A stretch of 64,000 nt of DNA from Lachnoclostridium sp. UBA3262 (lineage in GTDB: Bacteria > Bacillota > Clostridia > Lachnospirales > Lachnospiraceae). Positions within the stretch are counted from its first letter, which is position 1, and every line of letters starts with the position of its first letter. This document shows, piece by piece, positions 32,739 through 41,498 of this stretch. The stretch covers positions 1 through 64,000 of the forward strand of contig DEUM01000013.1 of NCBI GenBank assembly GCA_002362575.1, in the 5' to 3' direction. Under the pieces are notes generated by a model that saw only the letters and a list, made by a program, of their open reading frames with translations, did no database searches and had not been told where the DNA came from. The position numbers and the translations under genes are program-made.

Positions 32739-33649
32739 GCGAAGAAACGATGGCAGACTTTGAGGAGCAGATAAATGCTTCCCTTAGAAAATTTAATGAG
32801 GGAGACAGAGTGACCGGAACGGTAGTGAGTGTGGAGGAGGAAGAAGTAATTGTAGATTTACAGTCCTTTTCCCAAGGCGTGATTCCGGCTGATGAATATA
32901 GTGACGATCCGGGATTCCATGCGATGGATGAAATCCGAACTGGGGACAGCATTACGGCAGTTGTCTTAGATAGTGATGACGGTGCGGGCAGAGTGCTTTT
33001 ATCCCTCAAGGATGCAAAGGAGGAAGAATCGTGGCAGAAGATGGTTCAGGCGCTTGAGGATAGAACCGTATTCCGCGTTAAGGTTCTCACAAGCGTTAAT
33101 GCTGGCGTAGTTGCATATCTGGAAGGTATCCGTGGGTTTATTCCGGCTTCCCAGCTTGCAACAGAGTATGTGGAAGATGTAGATGTTTTTGTGGGGGAAA
33201 CCTTGGAGGTTGTCGTTATTACGGCAGATGTGGAAAAGAAACGGCTGGTGCTTTCAGCAAAAGAGGTGGCAAAGGAAAAGGCGGCGAAGGAGCATGAAAA
33301 GAAGCTGAACGCGCTGGAAAAGGGCTTTGTCACGGAAGGCATCATCGAGAGAATTGAACCCTATGGATGCTTTGTTAATATTGGGGATGGGCTGACGGGA
33401 CTTGTGCATATTTCCCAGATTTGTAATAAGTTTTTAAAATCGCCGAATGAGGTTGTAAAGCTTGGGCAGAGCGTAAAGGTAAAGGTGCTGGAAGTAAATG
33501 AGGGAAAAATCCGTCTGAGCATGAAGGCCGCGGAGGATATTGCGCCTGAGATTGCATCGGATGAGGAGGCACAGACGGAGTACCATGATGAGGAGGCGAC
33601 TACGTCACTTGCCGGACTTTTAGCGGGAATTAAACTGGATAATGAATAA
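32735..33649 (+). CDS. S1 RNA-binding domain protein (three S1 repeats)
   Basis: 304 residues. Repeats of the S1/OB fold occur at about 18-90 (GDRVTGTVVSVEEEEVIVDL, VLLSLKDA), 105-170 (FRVKVLTSVNAGVVAYLEGIRGFIPASQL, RLVLSAKE) and 190-260 (EGIIERIEPYGCFVNIGDGLTGLVHISQI, KIRLSMKA). The acidic C-terminal tail of about 40 residues is rich in Glu. This is the short S1-like protein of Clostridia, annotated as ribosomal protein S1 homologue; full rpsA has four to six repeats or an IspH fusion. Overlap with rsmA suggests a ribosome-related job. Confidence 0.85.
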   Translation: MSEETMADFEEQINASLRKFNEGDRVTGTVVSVEEEEVIVDLQSFSQGVIPADEYSDDPGFHAMDEIRTGDSITAVVLDSDDGAGRVLLSLKDAKEEESWQKMVQALEDRTVFRVKVLTSVNAGVVAYLEGIRGFIPASQLATEYVEDVDVFVGETLEVVVITADVEKKRLVLSAKEVAKEKAAKEHEKKLNALEKGFVTEGIIERIEPYGCFVNIGDGLTGLVHISQICNKFLKSPNEVVKLGQSVKVKVLEVNEGKIRLSMKAAEDIAPEIASDEEAQTEYHDEEATTSLAGLLAGIKLDNE

Positions 33650-33740
33650 AGTATGGATAGAGGAAAAGCAGGGCTTGTAATCTGCATAACTTGTTTTTTC
33701 ATGGCATAAACTGGAAGTAAAAACGATGTTGAGGTTTGTC

Positions 33741-34154
33741 ATGAAAAAGTTGTTAAATGTGGGATTTCTATGCCTTCTTTTCCTTTTTGTACTGTCGGGC
33801 TGTGGGAAGGCTGAGCAGGGCGATGTCAAAAAAGGAAAGAACTGGAATTATACCGTTGTACCGGTACAGGACTGCCCAAAAGATTTTTTAAAGGAAATTG
33901 AAAAGAAAAAGGTAAATGAGCTTCAGATGACCTATGAGGACGGAACATATTTGTATATCGCCGTTGGGTATGGGGAGCAGAGCACGGGAGGATATAGCAT
34001 TAAGGTACAGGGCTTGTATGAGAAGGGGCAGGATTTGTGTATAGAAACAAGCTTGATTGGACCGGATGAGGATGCGGTAGTTCGTCAGAAGGCAAGTTAT
34101 CCATATATTATTGTAAAAACAGAAAGAACAGAAAAAAATATAGAATTTATATAG
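33741..34154 (+). CDS. PrcB-like lipoprotein
   Basis: 137 residues from ATG 33741; an in-frame ATG at 33726 has no good ribosome site. The signal peptide ends in the lipobox LSGC with Cys at residue 21, so it is a membrane-anchored lipoprotein. The domain contains YLYIAVGYGEQSTGGYSIKV, the G-E-Q-x-T-G-G-Y pattern of the PrcB C-terminal domain (PF14343), named after an accessory protein of the Treponema dentilysin protease. The function in Clostridia is unknown. It is monocistronic after the S1 gene. Confidence 0.8.
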   Translation: MKKLLNVGFLCLLFLFVLSGCGKAEQGDVKKGKNWNYTVVPVQDCPKDFLKEIEKKKVNELQMTYEDGTYLYIAVGYGEQSTGGYSIKVQGLYEKGQDLCIETSLIGPDEDAVVRQKASYPYIIVKTERTEKNIEFI

Positions 34155-34178
34155 ATTTTATAATTTTTTAAGAAAAGA

Positions 34179-34207
34179 TTGACTTATTGTTGTATTTCTC
34201 CTATAAT
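34179..34207 (+). promoter_or_regulatory. Promoter of the GGDEF/EAL gene
   Basis: TTGACT (34179-34184), a 17-base spacer and TATAAT (34202-34207), about 46 bases before the GTG start. Confidence 0.8.
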
Positions 34208-34252
34208 ATAGTAGCGAATGTGACGCACCATGAGATAAGGAGGAATAGCACC

Positions 34253-35716
34253 GTGAAGCAATTGATATCCAAATTAAAACGTGTTTTCAAGATGTTAATA
34301 TGGGATTTTTTGATGGCGGCAGTGCTATTTGTTTTATTATATATTGTTGTAATGGGACTTGATGGGCTGGCTACCCGGATAGCGGTTTCTGTAGTTATCG
34401 GCTGCTTTGTTCTGCTTATGCTGATTTTGAAATATCAGATGATGTACAGGCAGTATGGCATGGACGATGTCACAGGGGGGAATAATAAAAAGGAATTTGA
34501 GCGAATTGCTAGAGATTTGATTCACGGCGATGGTAGTTATGTGCTGGTTTACGCAAATATTGACCGTTTTAAGCTAATAAATGAAGGCTATGGAAATCAG
34601 ATTGGTGATGAAATATTATACCAGATTCAGTCAACGATAGATGCTGAGCTTCGCTGGGATGAAGTGTCCGGACGGATTATGGCAGATAACTTTGGGATTC
34701 TCATGCGGTATCATTCCCTTCCGAAGCTGGATCAAAGGCTTTACCGGATAAGTGAACAGCTATCGGCATTGACAGACTCGAATGGTAACAGCTATGGAAT
34801 TACGTTGTATTTTGGCGTTTACATTATACAAAATGATGATACAGACGTCAGCACGATGCTGGAGCATGCCAATCTTGCAAGGAAGAAAATTTCACCTTCC
34901 CATCTGGTACCTATGGGTATTTATAACGAGGATGACAGCAAACGTCTGGGGCGTGAAAAGGATTTGGAGATGAAAATGCATAAGGCATTGGAAAATGGGG
35001 ATTTTGTACCATATCTTCAGCCTAAATATGAATTGAATAAAGAAACAATTGCCGGTGCGGAGGCGCTGGTTCGCTGGATTGATCCGGAGGAAGGGATGAT
35101 TTTCCCGAATGAATTTATTCCGCTTTTTGAGAAAAATGGATTTGTGGTAGAGATTGATTTATATATGTTTGAGGAAGTATGTAAGCTTGTCGAGAAGTGG
35201 CATAAAAACGGGCATCCTAATATTCCTGTGTCAGTCAATTTATCGCGCAGCCATTTTGAGATTCCGAATTTCTTTGACGCATATGAGCATGTGTTGAAAC
35301 GGTATGATATACCGCCAAAGGCAATTGAGATTGAGTTGACCGAATCGCTTTTTTACAATAATACGGAATCCTTAAACAATTTGGTAAGGAAGATTCATAA
35401 AGCAGGGCTCTCCTGTTCGATTGATGATTTCGGCAGTGGGTATTCCTCTCTGAATATGTTAAAAGAAGTCAGAGTAGATGCGCTGAAGCTGGATCGTGTA
35501 TTTTTTGAGAACACAGAGGATGATACGAGAGGAAAGGACGTTATCCAGAGTGTTATACAATTGGCACAGGCACTGGATTTACATACGATTTCGGAAGGTG
35601 TTGAGGAACGAAAACAGGTAGAATTTCTGAAAGAAATGCACTGCGACCTGATTCAGGGTTATGTGTTTGCCAAGCCAATGCCTGTACCGGAGTTTGAAAA
35701 ATTAGCATTTGATTAA
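34253..35716 (+). CDS. c-di-GMP phosphodiesterase: degenerate GGDEF plus EAL domain
   Basis: 487 residues from GTG 34253, which follows AAGGAGGAATAGCACC; upstream in-frame starts overlap the promoter. Two membrane segments (about 13-34 and 40-60) anchor it. The GGDEF domain (about 75-235) keeps the fold (LVYANIDRFKLINEGYGNQIGDEIL) but the signature is replaced by SGRIMADNFGIL, so it should not make c-di-GMP. The EAL domain is complete: AEALVRW (E270), SVNLSRSHF, IEIELTES, CSIDDFGSGYSSL, DALKLDR and SEGVEERKQVEFL..DLIQGYVFAKP. It should hydrolyse c-di-GMP to pGpG. It may tie into the pilus operon at 57-61 kb, but that is speculation. Confidence 0.92.
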   Translation: MKQLISKLKRVFKMLIWDFLMAAVLFVLLYIVVMGLDGLATRIAVSVVIGCFVLLMLILKYQMMYRQYGMDDVTGGNNKKEFERIARDLIHGDGSYVLVYANIDRFKLINEGYGNQIGDEILYQIQSTIDAELRWDEVSGRIMADNFGILMRYHSLPKLDQRLYRISEQLSALTDSNGNSYGITLYFGVYIIQNDDTDVSTMLEHANLARKKISPSHLVPMGIYNEDDSKRLGREKDLEMKMHKALENGDFVPYLQPKYELNKETIAGAEALVRWIDPEEGMIFPNEFIPLFEKNGFVVEIDLYMFEEVCKLVEKWHKNGHPNIPVSVNLSRSHFEIPNFFDAYEHVLKRYDIPPKAIEIELTESLFYNNTESLNNLVRKIHKAGLSCSIDDFGSGYSSLNMLKEVRVDALKLDRVFFENTEDDTRGKDVIQSVIQLAQALDLHTISEGVEERKQVEFLKEMHCDLIQGYVFAKPMPVPEFEKLAFD

Positions 35717-36111
35717 AGGTATAATCGTTTGTGGTTTCGGTACCGATTCCTGCGATACATAATTTCGTGAAATAATACGACCTCGACCATATCCCGGAGG
35801 AGTTTATCCTGATTCGGGTATGCGTCGGGGTATTTTTCTTTAAATTTTCGCGAAATGCCAGCCGCCATAACCTGAAGCGCAGTTCGGTCCGGATAGGTAT
35901 CAAACATAATGCTTCCGTCGTATTCGAGCTTGTCACATTCTTCCTCTACAAATTCGCTGATTTGTCTAGTTATTTGAGGGTATAAGTATTTTAAGTAGGA
36001 ATTATCGTCTTCCATTTCCCACAGTTTCGCGCTGCCAAGAGCAGGGGGCAGTCCCGGAACGGCGGGATGGTCAAAGTAAAAAAGAAAGTCTGAATTGTCG
36101 AATTTATCCAT
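35713..36111 (-). CDS. Conserved hypothetical protein
   Basis: 132 residues, acidic and soluble: DHPAVPGLPPALGSAKLWEM near residue 14, ending in a basic tail (EIMYRRNRYRNHKRLYL). Mostly helical in the second half. I do not recognise the family. Its stop overlaps the stop of the convergent EAL gene by a few bases. It is monocistronic on the minus strand. Confidence 0.7.
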   Translation of the reverse strand: MDKFDNSDFLFYFDHPAVPGLPPALGSAKLWEMEDDNSYLKYLYPQITRQISEFVEEECDKLEYDGSIMFDTYPDRTALQVMAAGISRKFKEKYPDAYPNQDKLLRDMVEVVLFHEIMYRRNRYRNHKRLYL

Positions 36112-36246
36112 ACTAAGCTCCCATTCATTTTATTAGTTAATATATGTGCGGATAAAAATTGTGTGTCGGTCTTGCACTTTTAGCTGAAAGCCGTTACAAT
36201 AACTTTTATATGAGAAGCGAATAATAGTAGAAAGAGGTTATAGTCT

Positions 36247-38772
36247 ATGATTAAGTATATATATAAATCAGTTATATTGTTGCTGGTATTTGTTGGCGCT
36301 ATGTTTTTCTTTGGACATAAGATGGAGACGGATATCAATGATTCTGGGAAATCGGTTGATTTAATAGAGGAAAGTTTTCCATATATGAGGCTTGAGACGC
36401 AGGGGCAGACGATAAATACATTATATGGATACAGTGAGCCAATCGAGTCAAATATTGTCCGGGAATCCGTGACACCATTGGCTGCTGACAAAAAAATTAC
36501 GTTACTTCTCAGCAAGGCAGAGAGTCCTTTGATTAAATTGCAGTATCAGATTATCGACAAGGAATCCGGAGAAATTTATGATACAAAATCAATCAATGCG
36601 ATTTCAGGGCAGCAGAGGAAGATTGATATTATTTTTGACTACAATTTTAAGACAAGTACAGAATACATTTTGGATATTATGGGGACTTCCGGCGAGGGAC
36701 GCCAGATTCATTATTATACCCGCATAAAATATTATATGGATGAATCCAATCTGGATAAAAAACTTGCCTTTGTAAAAAAGTTTCATAAGGACACCTTTAC
36801 AAAAAGTAAGGCACAAGAGCTGGAGCGGTATTTGGAAACGAGTGCGACAAATCGTAATACGACACTGGCAACAGTCGATATTACGTCAAACTCTGATTTA
36901 GTTACATGGAGCGGAATGTCACCGAAGGTAATTTCAGATGAAATGGTTACGATAAAAGAATATAATATGGAGACGGCGTGTGTTCAGTATAACTACTTTA
37001 TCAAGGCAAATACTTCTGCCGGACAGGAGACATATCATGTCAAAGAGTTCTACCGTGTGAGACACGCTTCCGGACAGAATTATCTGCTGAATTTTGAGAG
37101 GACGATGGAGGCTGATTTTGACGTGGCGACGGCGAGCAGGCAGACAAGCCAGTTAAAGCTCGGTATAACGAATGACAACAGCAGTAAGATGCTGACAAAT
37201 AAAGAAGAAAATGTGCTGTATTTTACGAGGGGTGGAGTATTGTACCGCTACGATATGGAAAAAAATGAAGTGACGAAGATATATTCCTCATTCAGTGATA
37301 AGGCCGGTTATGGTTACCGGGCATATGATGAGCAGGCCATTCGTCTTTTGAAAGTGGATGAAAAAAATAACTTATACTTTTGTGCTTATGGTTATTTTCC
37401 GAGAGGACATTATGAAGGGGATGTTGCGGTAGTTCTGTACGAATACACGGCGAATGGAAATTTGCATGAAATGGTCTATATGCCAGTCAGTTCAACGTAT
37501 CAGCAGTTGAAGGAAGATTTTGAAGAATACGGCTATGTGAGCTCCCGGGGCATCTATTATTTTACGGTTGCCAATACCGTCTATTCTTATAATATGACAG
37601 GCAAACGGCTGGAGAAACTGGCAGAGAATATTAAGGAAAAATCGTTTATGACGATGGAAAGCGTGAATTGTTATGTGTGGTCATCCTCGCTCAGCAGTGG
37701 ATATGGGGAGAGCATTACCATTTATAATCTTGAGACAGATGAAAAACAAGTTATATTCCAGCCGAATTCACAGACATATATCCGCCTGCTTGGAGTTATC
37801 GAGGATAATGTCGTGTACGGCTATGTCAGAAAAAAGGATATTGCCAGAACGAAAGAAGGGGTATTTGTTATACCGAGCTATGAACTGCATATTGCGGATA
37901 TCCATGGGAAAGTGCTGAAGAAATACAGTAAGCCGCGCAGATATATTCAGACGATTACTGCTATGGGAAATGTTGTCAATATGACATTGTGCCGGAAGGC
38001 TGGGAAAAACCAATATAAAAAGGCGGGGGAGGACAGTATATTGAACCGTTCAGAATCAAAACGGGCAAAATTTTCCTACACTTCCCGTGTGACAAGCAAG
38101 CTTTTGACGGAGTGGTATATAAAGTTTCCGTCTGCTTTTGACATGGCAGAAAAGCCGAAGATGCAGGAAGGTCCGGATTCTCTGACAACGAGCGAGCGTT
38201 TTGTGCGTCTGGAACGTCCAGGCATAACGAAATATTATGTCTATGCGGTAGGAAAGATTACGGCCGCATTTGAGAGTGAATCAAAGGCGATTAAAGAGGC
38301 AGATAAACAAATGGGAGTAGTAGTCTCAAGCAACCATCAGGTAGTGTGGGAGCGAAGTGGAAGTTTTCTTCAGAACAACATAGGAGGCATTACGGCAACA
38401 AAGGCTGGGAAAAGAGTGTCGAATCTGGCGGCTTGCGCCCATATGATATTAAAACAGCATCATGTAGAGGTAAGTGCGGAGGAGCTGACAGAGAAGGATA
38501 AACCAGTGTACAATATGCTGGCGGAATATATGCCAAAGCCGATGAATCTAAAGGGCTGTACGCTGGAACAGGTATTGTATTTTGTCAGCAGTAATAAAGC
38601 GGTTATTGCCATGACAGGAAATAATAAAGCAGTCGTTATAAGCGGCTATACCGGGAGCGTGCTGTATCTGTACGATCCGGCAGACGGTAAGAGAAAGACG
38701 GTCAGCCGTTCACAATACGAGACAATATTTAAAAATGCGGGCAATCGGTTTGTCAGCTATATGGAAGGATAG
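36247..38772 (+). CDS. Large exported protein with a C39-like, probably inactive, peptidase tail
   Basis: 841 residues. An N-terminal membrane segment (SVILLLVFVGAMFFFG, residues 8-23) exports or anchors it. Residues about 70-330 appear beta-rich; 330-620 look like a propeller-type repeat region (ENVLYFTRGGVLYRYDMEKNE, YFTVANTVYSYNMTGKRLEKL). The last 150 residues resemble a papain-like C39 domain: NLAACAHMIL (possible nucleophile Cys730), a helical stretch, then KAVIAMTGNNKAVVISGYTGSVLYLYDPADGK and AGNRFVSYMEG. In active C39-like enzymes a His stands where Lys794 is here, so it may bind rather than cut. I do not know a named family. cdd follows 8 bases later. Confidence 0.75.
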   Translation: MIKYIYKSVILLLVFVGAMFFFGHKMETDINDSGKSVDLIEESFPYMRLETQGQTINTLYGYSEPIESNIVRESVTPLAADKKITLLLSKAESPLIKLQYQIIDKESGEIYDTKSINAISGQQRKIDIIFDYNFKTSTEYILDIMGTSGEGRQIHYYTRIKYYMDESNLDKKLAFVKKFHKDTFTKSKAQELERYLETSATNRNTTLATVDITSNSDLVTWSGMSPKVISDEMVTIKEYNMETACVQYNYFIKANTSAGQETYHVKEFYRVRHASGQNYLLNFERTMEADFDVATASRQTSQLKLGITNDNSSKMLTNKEENVLYFTRGGVLYRYDMEKNEVTKIYSSFSDKAGYGYRAYDEQAIRLLKVDEKNNLYFCAYGYFPRGHYEGDVAVVLYEYTANGNLHEMVYMPVSSTYQQLKEDFEEYGYVSSRGIYYFTVANTVYSYNMTGKRLEKLAENIKEKSFMTMESVNCYVWSSSLSSGYGESITIYNLETDEKQVIFQPNSQTYIRLLGVIEDNVVYGYVRKKDIARTKEGVFVIPSYELHIADIHGKVLKKYSKPRRYIQTITAMGNVVNMTLCRKAGKNQYKKAGEDSILNRSESKRAKFSYTSRVTSKLLTEWYIKFPSAFDMAEKPKMQEGPDSLTTSERFVRLERPGITKYYVYAVGKITAAFESESKAIKEADKQMGVVVSSNHQVVWERSGSFLQNNIGGITATKAGKRVSNLAACAHMILKQHHVEVSAEELTEKDKPVYNMLAEYMPKPMNLKGCTLEQVLYFVSSNKAVIAMTGNNKAVVISGYTGSVLYLYDPADGKRKTVSRSQYETIFKNAGNRFVSYMEG

Positions 38773-38780
38773 AGGGCTAT

Positions 38781-39170
38781 ATGAAAAGATTGATTCAGAT
38801 GGCAGTGGAAGCAAGGGAAAAGGCATATGCGCCATATTCCGGTTTTACAGTCGGGGCGGCGCTGGAATGTCAGGATGGTACGGTGTATACAGGGTGTAAT
38901 ATTGAAAATGCGTCTTATACGCCGACAAACTGCGCGGAGCGCACGGCATTTTTTAAAGCAGTCAGCGAGGGACAGAGGCAGTTCCAGCGTATCGTTATCG
39001 TTGGAGGAAAAGGAGAAGAAATGTCCGCACCCGCGCCTTGTGGCGTCTGTCTTCAGGTAATGGCAGAATTTTGTGAGGCAGATACGTTCGAAATTATTAT
39101 GGCGAAGGGCGAGGATGAGGTTACGGTAAAAAAACTTAGAGATATGCTGCCGTATGGTTTTTCTCTGTAG
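38781..39170 (+). CDS. cdd: Cytidine deaminase
   Basis: 129 residues, the homotetrameric short type. It has YAPYSGFTVGAALE, the zinc site with catalytic Glu in TNCAERTAFFKA, and PCGVCLQVMAEF with the other two zinc cysteines. The Leu in PCGVCLQ replaces the more usual Arg. It deaminates cytidine and deoxycytidine to uridine forms in pyrimidine salvage. It follows the large exported protein by 8 bases and precedes rsmF by 16, so the three are probably transcribed together. Confidence 0.95.
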   Translation: MKRLIQMAVEAREKAYAPYSGFTVGAALECQDGTVYTGCNIENASYTPTNCAERTAFFKAVSEGQRQFQRIVIVGGKGEEMSAPAPCGVCLQVMAEFCEADTFEIIMAKGEDEVTVKKLRDMLPYGFSL

Positions 39171-39186
39171 GAGGAATGGAGATTAA

Positions 39187-40572
39187 ATGGAATTACCAGT
39201 TAAATTTTGCGAGGAGATGAAGCGGATTCTCGGAGATGAATACGAGGACTATCTTGCTTCCCTTACGGAAGAAAGAAAGCTCGGGCTTCGAGTAAACACA
39301 GCGAAGATTTCTACGGAGGAGTTTGAAAAGATTGCTCCTTTTCCAATCAGGAAAATCCCCTTTATTGAAAATGGATATTATTATGACAGGGATGTACAGC
39401 CGGCGAAGCATCCGTATTATTTTGCCGGGCTGTATTACCTTCAGGATCCAAGCGCCATGACGCCGGCTTCCCGTCTTCCGGTTCGGGAGGGAGAGGTTGT
39501 GCTGGATTTATGTGCGGCGCCGGGTGGGAAGGCAACGGAGCTGGCGGCGAAGCTGCACGGCACCGGGCTTTTGATTGCCAATGATATCAGCAGTAAGCGC
39601 GCAAAGGCATTGTTGAAGAATATTGAATTATTTGGTGTTGAAAATAGTTTTATCGTAACGGAGTACCCGAAAAAGCTGCAGGAGTATTTTACCGGGTTTT
39701 TTGATAAAATACTGATTGATGCGCCCTGTTCCGGGGAGGGGATGTTTCGGAAAGAGCCATCTATGGTAAAGGCATGGGAGCAGAATGGCCCGGAATTTTA
39801 TGCCCGTTTACAGGAGGAAATATTAGAACAGGCCCTGCCTATGCTGAAACCGGGCGGGATGCTTTTGTACTCAACCTGTACTTTTTCCCCGCTGGAGGAT
39901 GAGGGCAGTGTGGAGAAGGCGCTGAACATGAACCCGAATCTGGAGCTTATCGAGATGGAGGGTTACGAAGGTTTTTCGGAGGGACACCCGGAATGGATTG
40001 GAAGCGACAGGGAGGAGCTCCGAAAGTGCATCCGTATTTTTCCACATAGGCTGGATGGAGAGGGACATTTTCTGGCTCTTTTCCATAAAAAGGAGACAGC
40101 GGATGAGAGGGTTCTGCGCTATCAGGAAACCCGCGGTGGGTTAAAGGGAGAGGAAAAGAGATTATTTGAAGCGTTCGCTCAAAATATAGACCGGGTATTT
40201 GAACCGGAGCGGCTTGAGAGTAAAAATAAAATGGTTTATTATATGCCGGTGGAGCTTCCGGAGATGAGAGGGCTTCGTTTTTTGCGGAGCGGACTTTTTA
40301 TGGGAGAGATAAAGAAAAACCGCTTTGAGCCAAGCCAGTCTCTGGCAATGGCTTTGTCGGCGAAAGATTACAAAAACTGTCTGAAGCTTTCTTCGGAAGG
40401 GGAGAGAGTCACCCGTTATCTGAAAGGGGAAACCATTATGCTCACGGAGAGCGAGGCGGGTTCGCCGGATGGGTGGCAGCTCGTATGTGTGGACGGCTAT
40501 CCTCTTGGCTGGGGAAAGAAAAATGGAGCGGTACTAAAAAATAAATACCATAGTGGCTGGAGGCTGCAGTAA
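39187..40572 (+). CDS. rsmF: RsmF/RsmB-family rRNA cytosine-C5 methyltransferase
   Basis: 461 residues. The central methyltransferase domain contains LQDPSAMTPASRLPV, LDLCAAPGGKATELAAKL (SAM site), IDAPCSGEGMFRKEP (motif IV with the Pro-Cys) and LLYSTCTFSPLEDEG (motif VI with the catalytic Thr-Cys). The C-terminal 150 residues (FLRSGLFMGEIKKNRFEPSQSLAMAL, then YPLGWGKKNGAVLKNKYHSGWR) form the PUA-like extension of RsmF/YebU. It should make m5C in 16S rRNA. No terminator follows; the palindromic element starts 7 bases later. Confidence 0.93.
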   Translation: MELPVKFCEEMKRILGDEYEDYLASLTEERKLGLRVNTAKISTEEFEKIAPFPIRKIPFIENGYYYDRDVQPAKHPYYFAGLYYLQDPSAMTPASRLPVREGEVVLDLCAAPGGKATELAAKLHGTGLLIANDISSKRAKALLKNIELFGVENSFIVTEYPKKLQEYFTGFFDKILIDAPCSGEGMFRKEPSMVKAWEQNGPEFYARLQEEILEQALPMLKPGGMLLYSTCTFSPLEDEGSVEKALNMNPNLELIEMEGYEGFSEGHPEWIGSDREELRKCIRIFPHRLDGEGHFLALFHKKETADERVLRYQETRGGLKGEEKRLFEAFAQNIDRVFEPERLESKNKMVYYMPVELPEMRGLRFLRSGLFMGEIKKNRFEPSQSLAMALSAKDYKNCLKLSSEGERVTRYLKGETIMLTESEAGSPDGWQLVCVDGYPLGWGKKNGAVLKNKYHSGWRLQ

Positions 40573-40578
40573 GTTGCT

Positions 40579-40934
40579 CTGACGATACCAAGTCGAACCC
40601 ATGATAAGTCGCTTAATCCTTTATGTTGTTAAAGCGGCGAGTATCCTATCGTTTCTTGTCTTTATATCACTCCCCGAAAAATATTGTTTCCTTTGTTTAC
40701 ATATACGCCGCTCGAGCATTGTCTGAGATGTCTGCTGTCGCTTTCCTGCCTTTTGCCAGTGCGTTCTCACTAAAGCCGCCACGCAGCGGAGTGCTTTTGT
40801 AAACGAAGGGGACAATTTATTTTTCGCGGGGAGTGATATCCCGGCAAGAAACGGTAGGATATCCGCCCGCCGCATAACCGCAAAGAACCAGTCAATTACC
40901 CTGTGTCGAAATAGATTCGACTTGGTATCGTCAG
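40579..40934. mobile_element. 356-bp palindromic element with 19-bp perfect terminal inverted repeats (MITE-like)
   Basis: The ends are CTGACGATACCAAGTCGAA (40579-40597) and its exact reverse complement (40916-40934). A three-base direct repeat GCT flanks both ends (40576-40578, 40935-40937), consistent with a target duplication. Internally the two arms keep pairing imperfectly for about 100 further bases: GCGGCGA..TATCCTATCGTTTCTTG and ATATCACTCCCCG..AAAAAT on the left have close reverse complements around 40815-40880. No transposase or credible gene is inside. The 40573-41042 gap holds only this and the next gene's promoter region. Confidence 0.7.
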
Positions 40935-41042
40935 GCTAATCTGACAAAATTCGTCTTTTTTTGCAAAAGCGTCTTTTTGTTATTGCCTTATACCTCAACC
41001 TGTGATAATATTGTGATATATTATATGAAAGGGGAATGTTTT

Positions 41043-41390
41043 ATGGGTATTCAGCCAAGGAATATTGCTACATGCATCGTTCTATCGATAGTGACCTGTG
41101 GAATCTATGGTATTTACTGGTTCATCAAGCTGACAGATGAAGTGAATGCACTTGCTGAGGTAGAAGCACCTACATCCGGCGGTACAGCATTTTTACTGAC
41201 CTTGATTACTTGTAATATTTATGGATTTTACTGGGCTTATAAACAGGGCGAGAAGCTGGACGCAGCAAGCAGTGCTAAGGGCCAGCCTTCCAGTAATTCC
41301 GGTGTACTGTATCTGATATTACAGTTTGTCGGTCTGGGTGTTGTTGCATATGCGTTAATGCAGAATGAAATTAACAAGCTGGTTGCATAA
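41043..41390 (+). CDS. DUF4234 membrane protein
   Basis: 115 residues from ATG 41043, preceded by AAAGGGG; a longer in-frame start is unlikely. It has three membrane segments (IATCIVLSIVTCGIYGIYWFI, TAFLLTLITCNIYGFYWAY, GVLYLILQFVGLGVVAYALM). The repeated T-C-x-I-Y-G-x-Y-W pattern is the DUF4234 hallmark. The function is unknown. It is monocistronic and closed by a strong terminator. Confidence 0.88.
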   Translation: MGIQPRNIATCIVLSIVTCGIYGIYWFIKLTDEVNALAEVEAPTSGGTAFLLTLITCNIYGFYWAYKQGEKLDAASSAKGQPSSNSGVLYLILQFVGLGVVAYALMQNEINKLVA

Positions 41391-41408
41391 GGACCGGAAA
41401 ATGTATTA

Positions 41409-41466
41409 AGAGGGTACTCCCTGTCATGAAACTATGGTTCATGTCTGAGAGTACCCTCTTTATCTT
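41409..41466 (+). terminator. Intrinsic terminator after the DUF4234 gene
   Basis: The 11-bp stem AGAGGGTACTC / GAGTACCCTCT encloses a second small stem (ATGAA/TTCAT) and is followed by TTTATCTTTTT. Confidence 0.85.
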
Positions 41467-41498
41467 TTTGTACAAAATCTTTTTATACAAAAGCAGTT

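Noticed and set aside
40621..40875. 84-residue minus-strand frame inside the palindromic element
   Set aside because: It lies wholly within complementary arms, has no ribosome site, and the sequence is better explained by the inverted-repeat structure.
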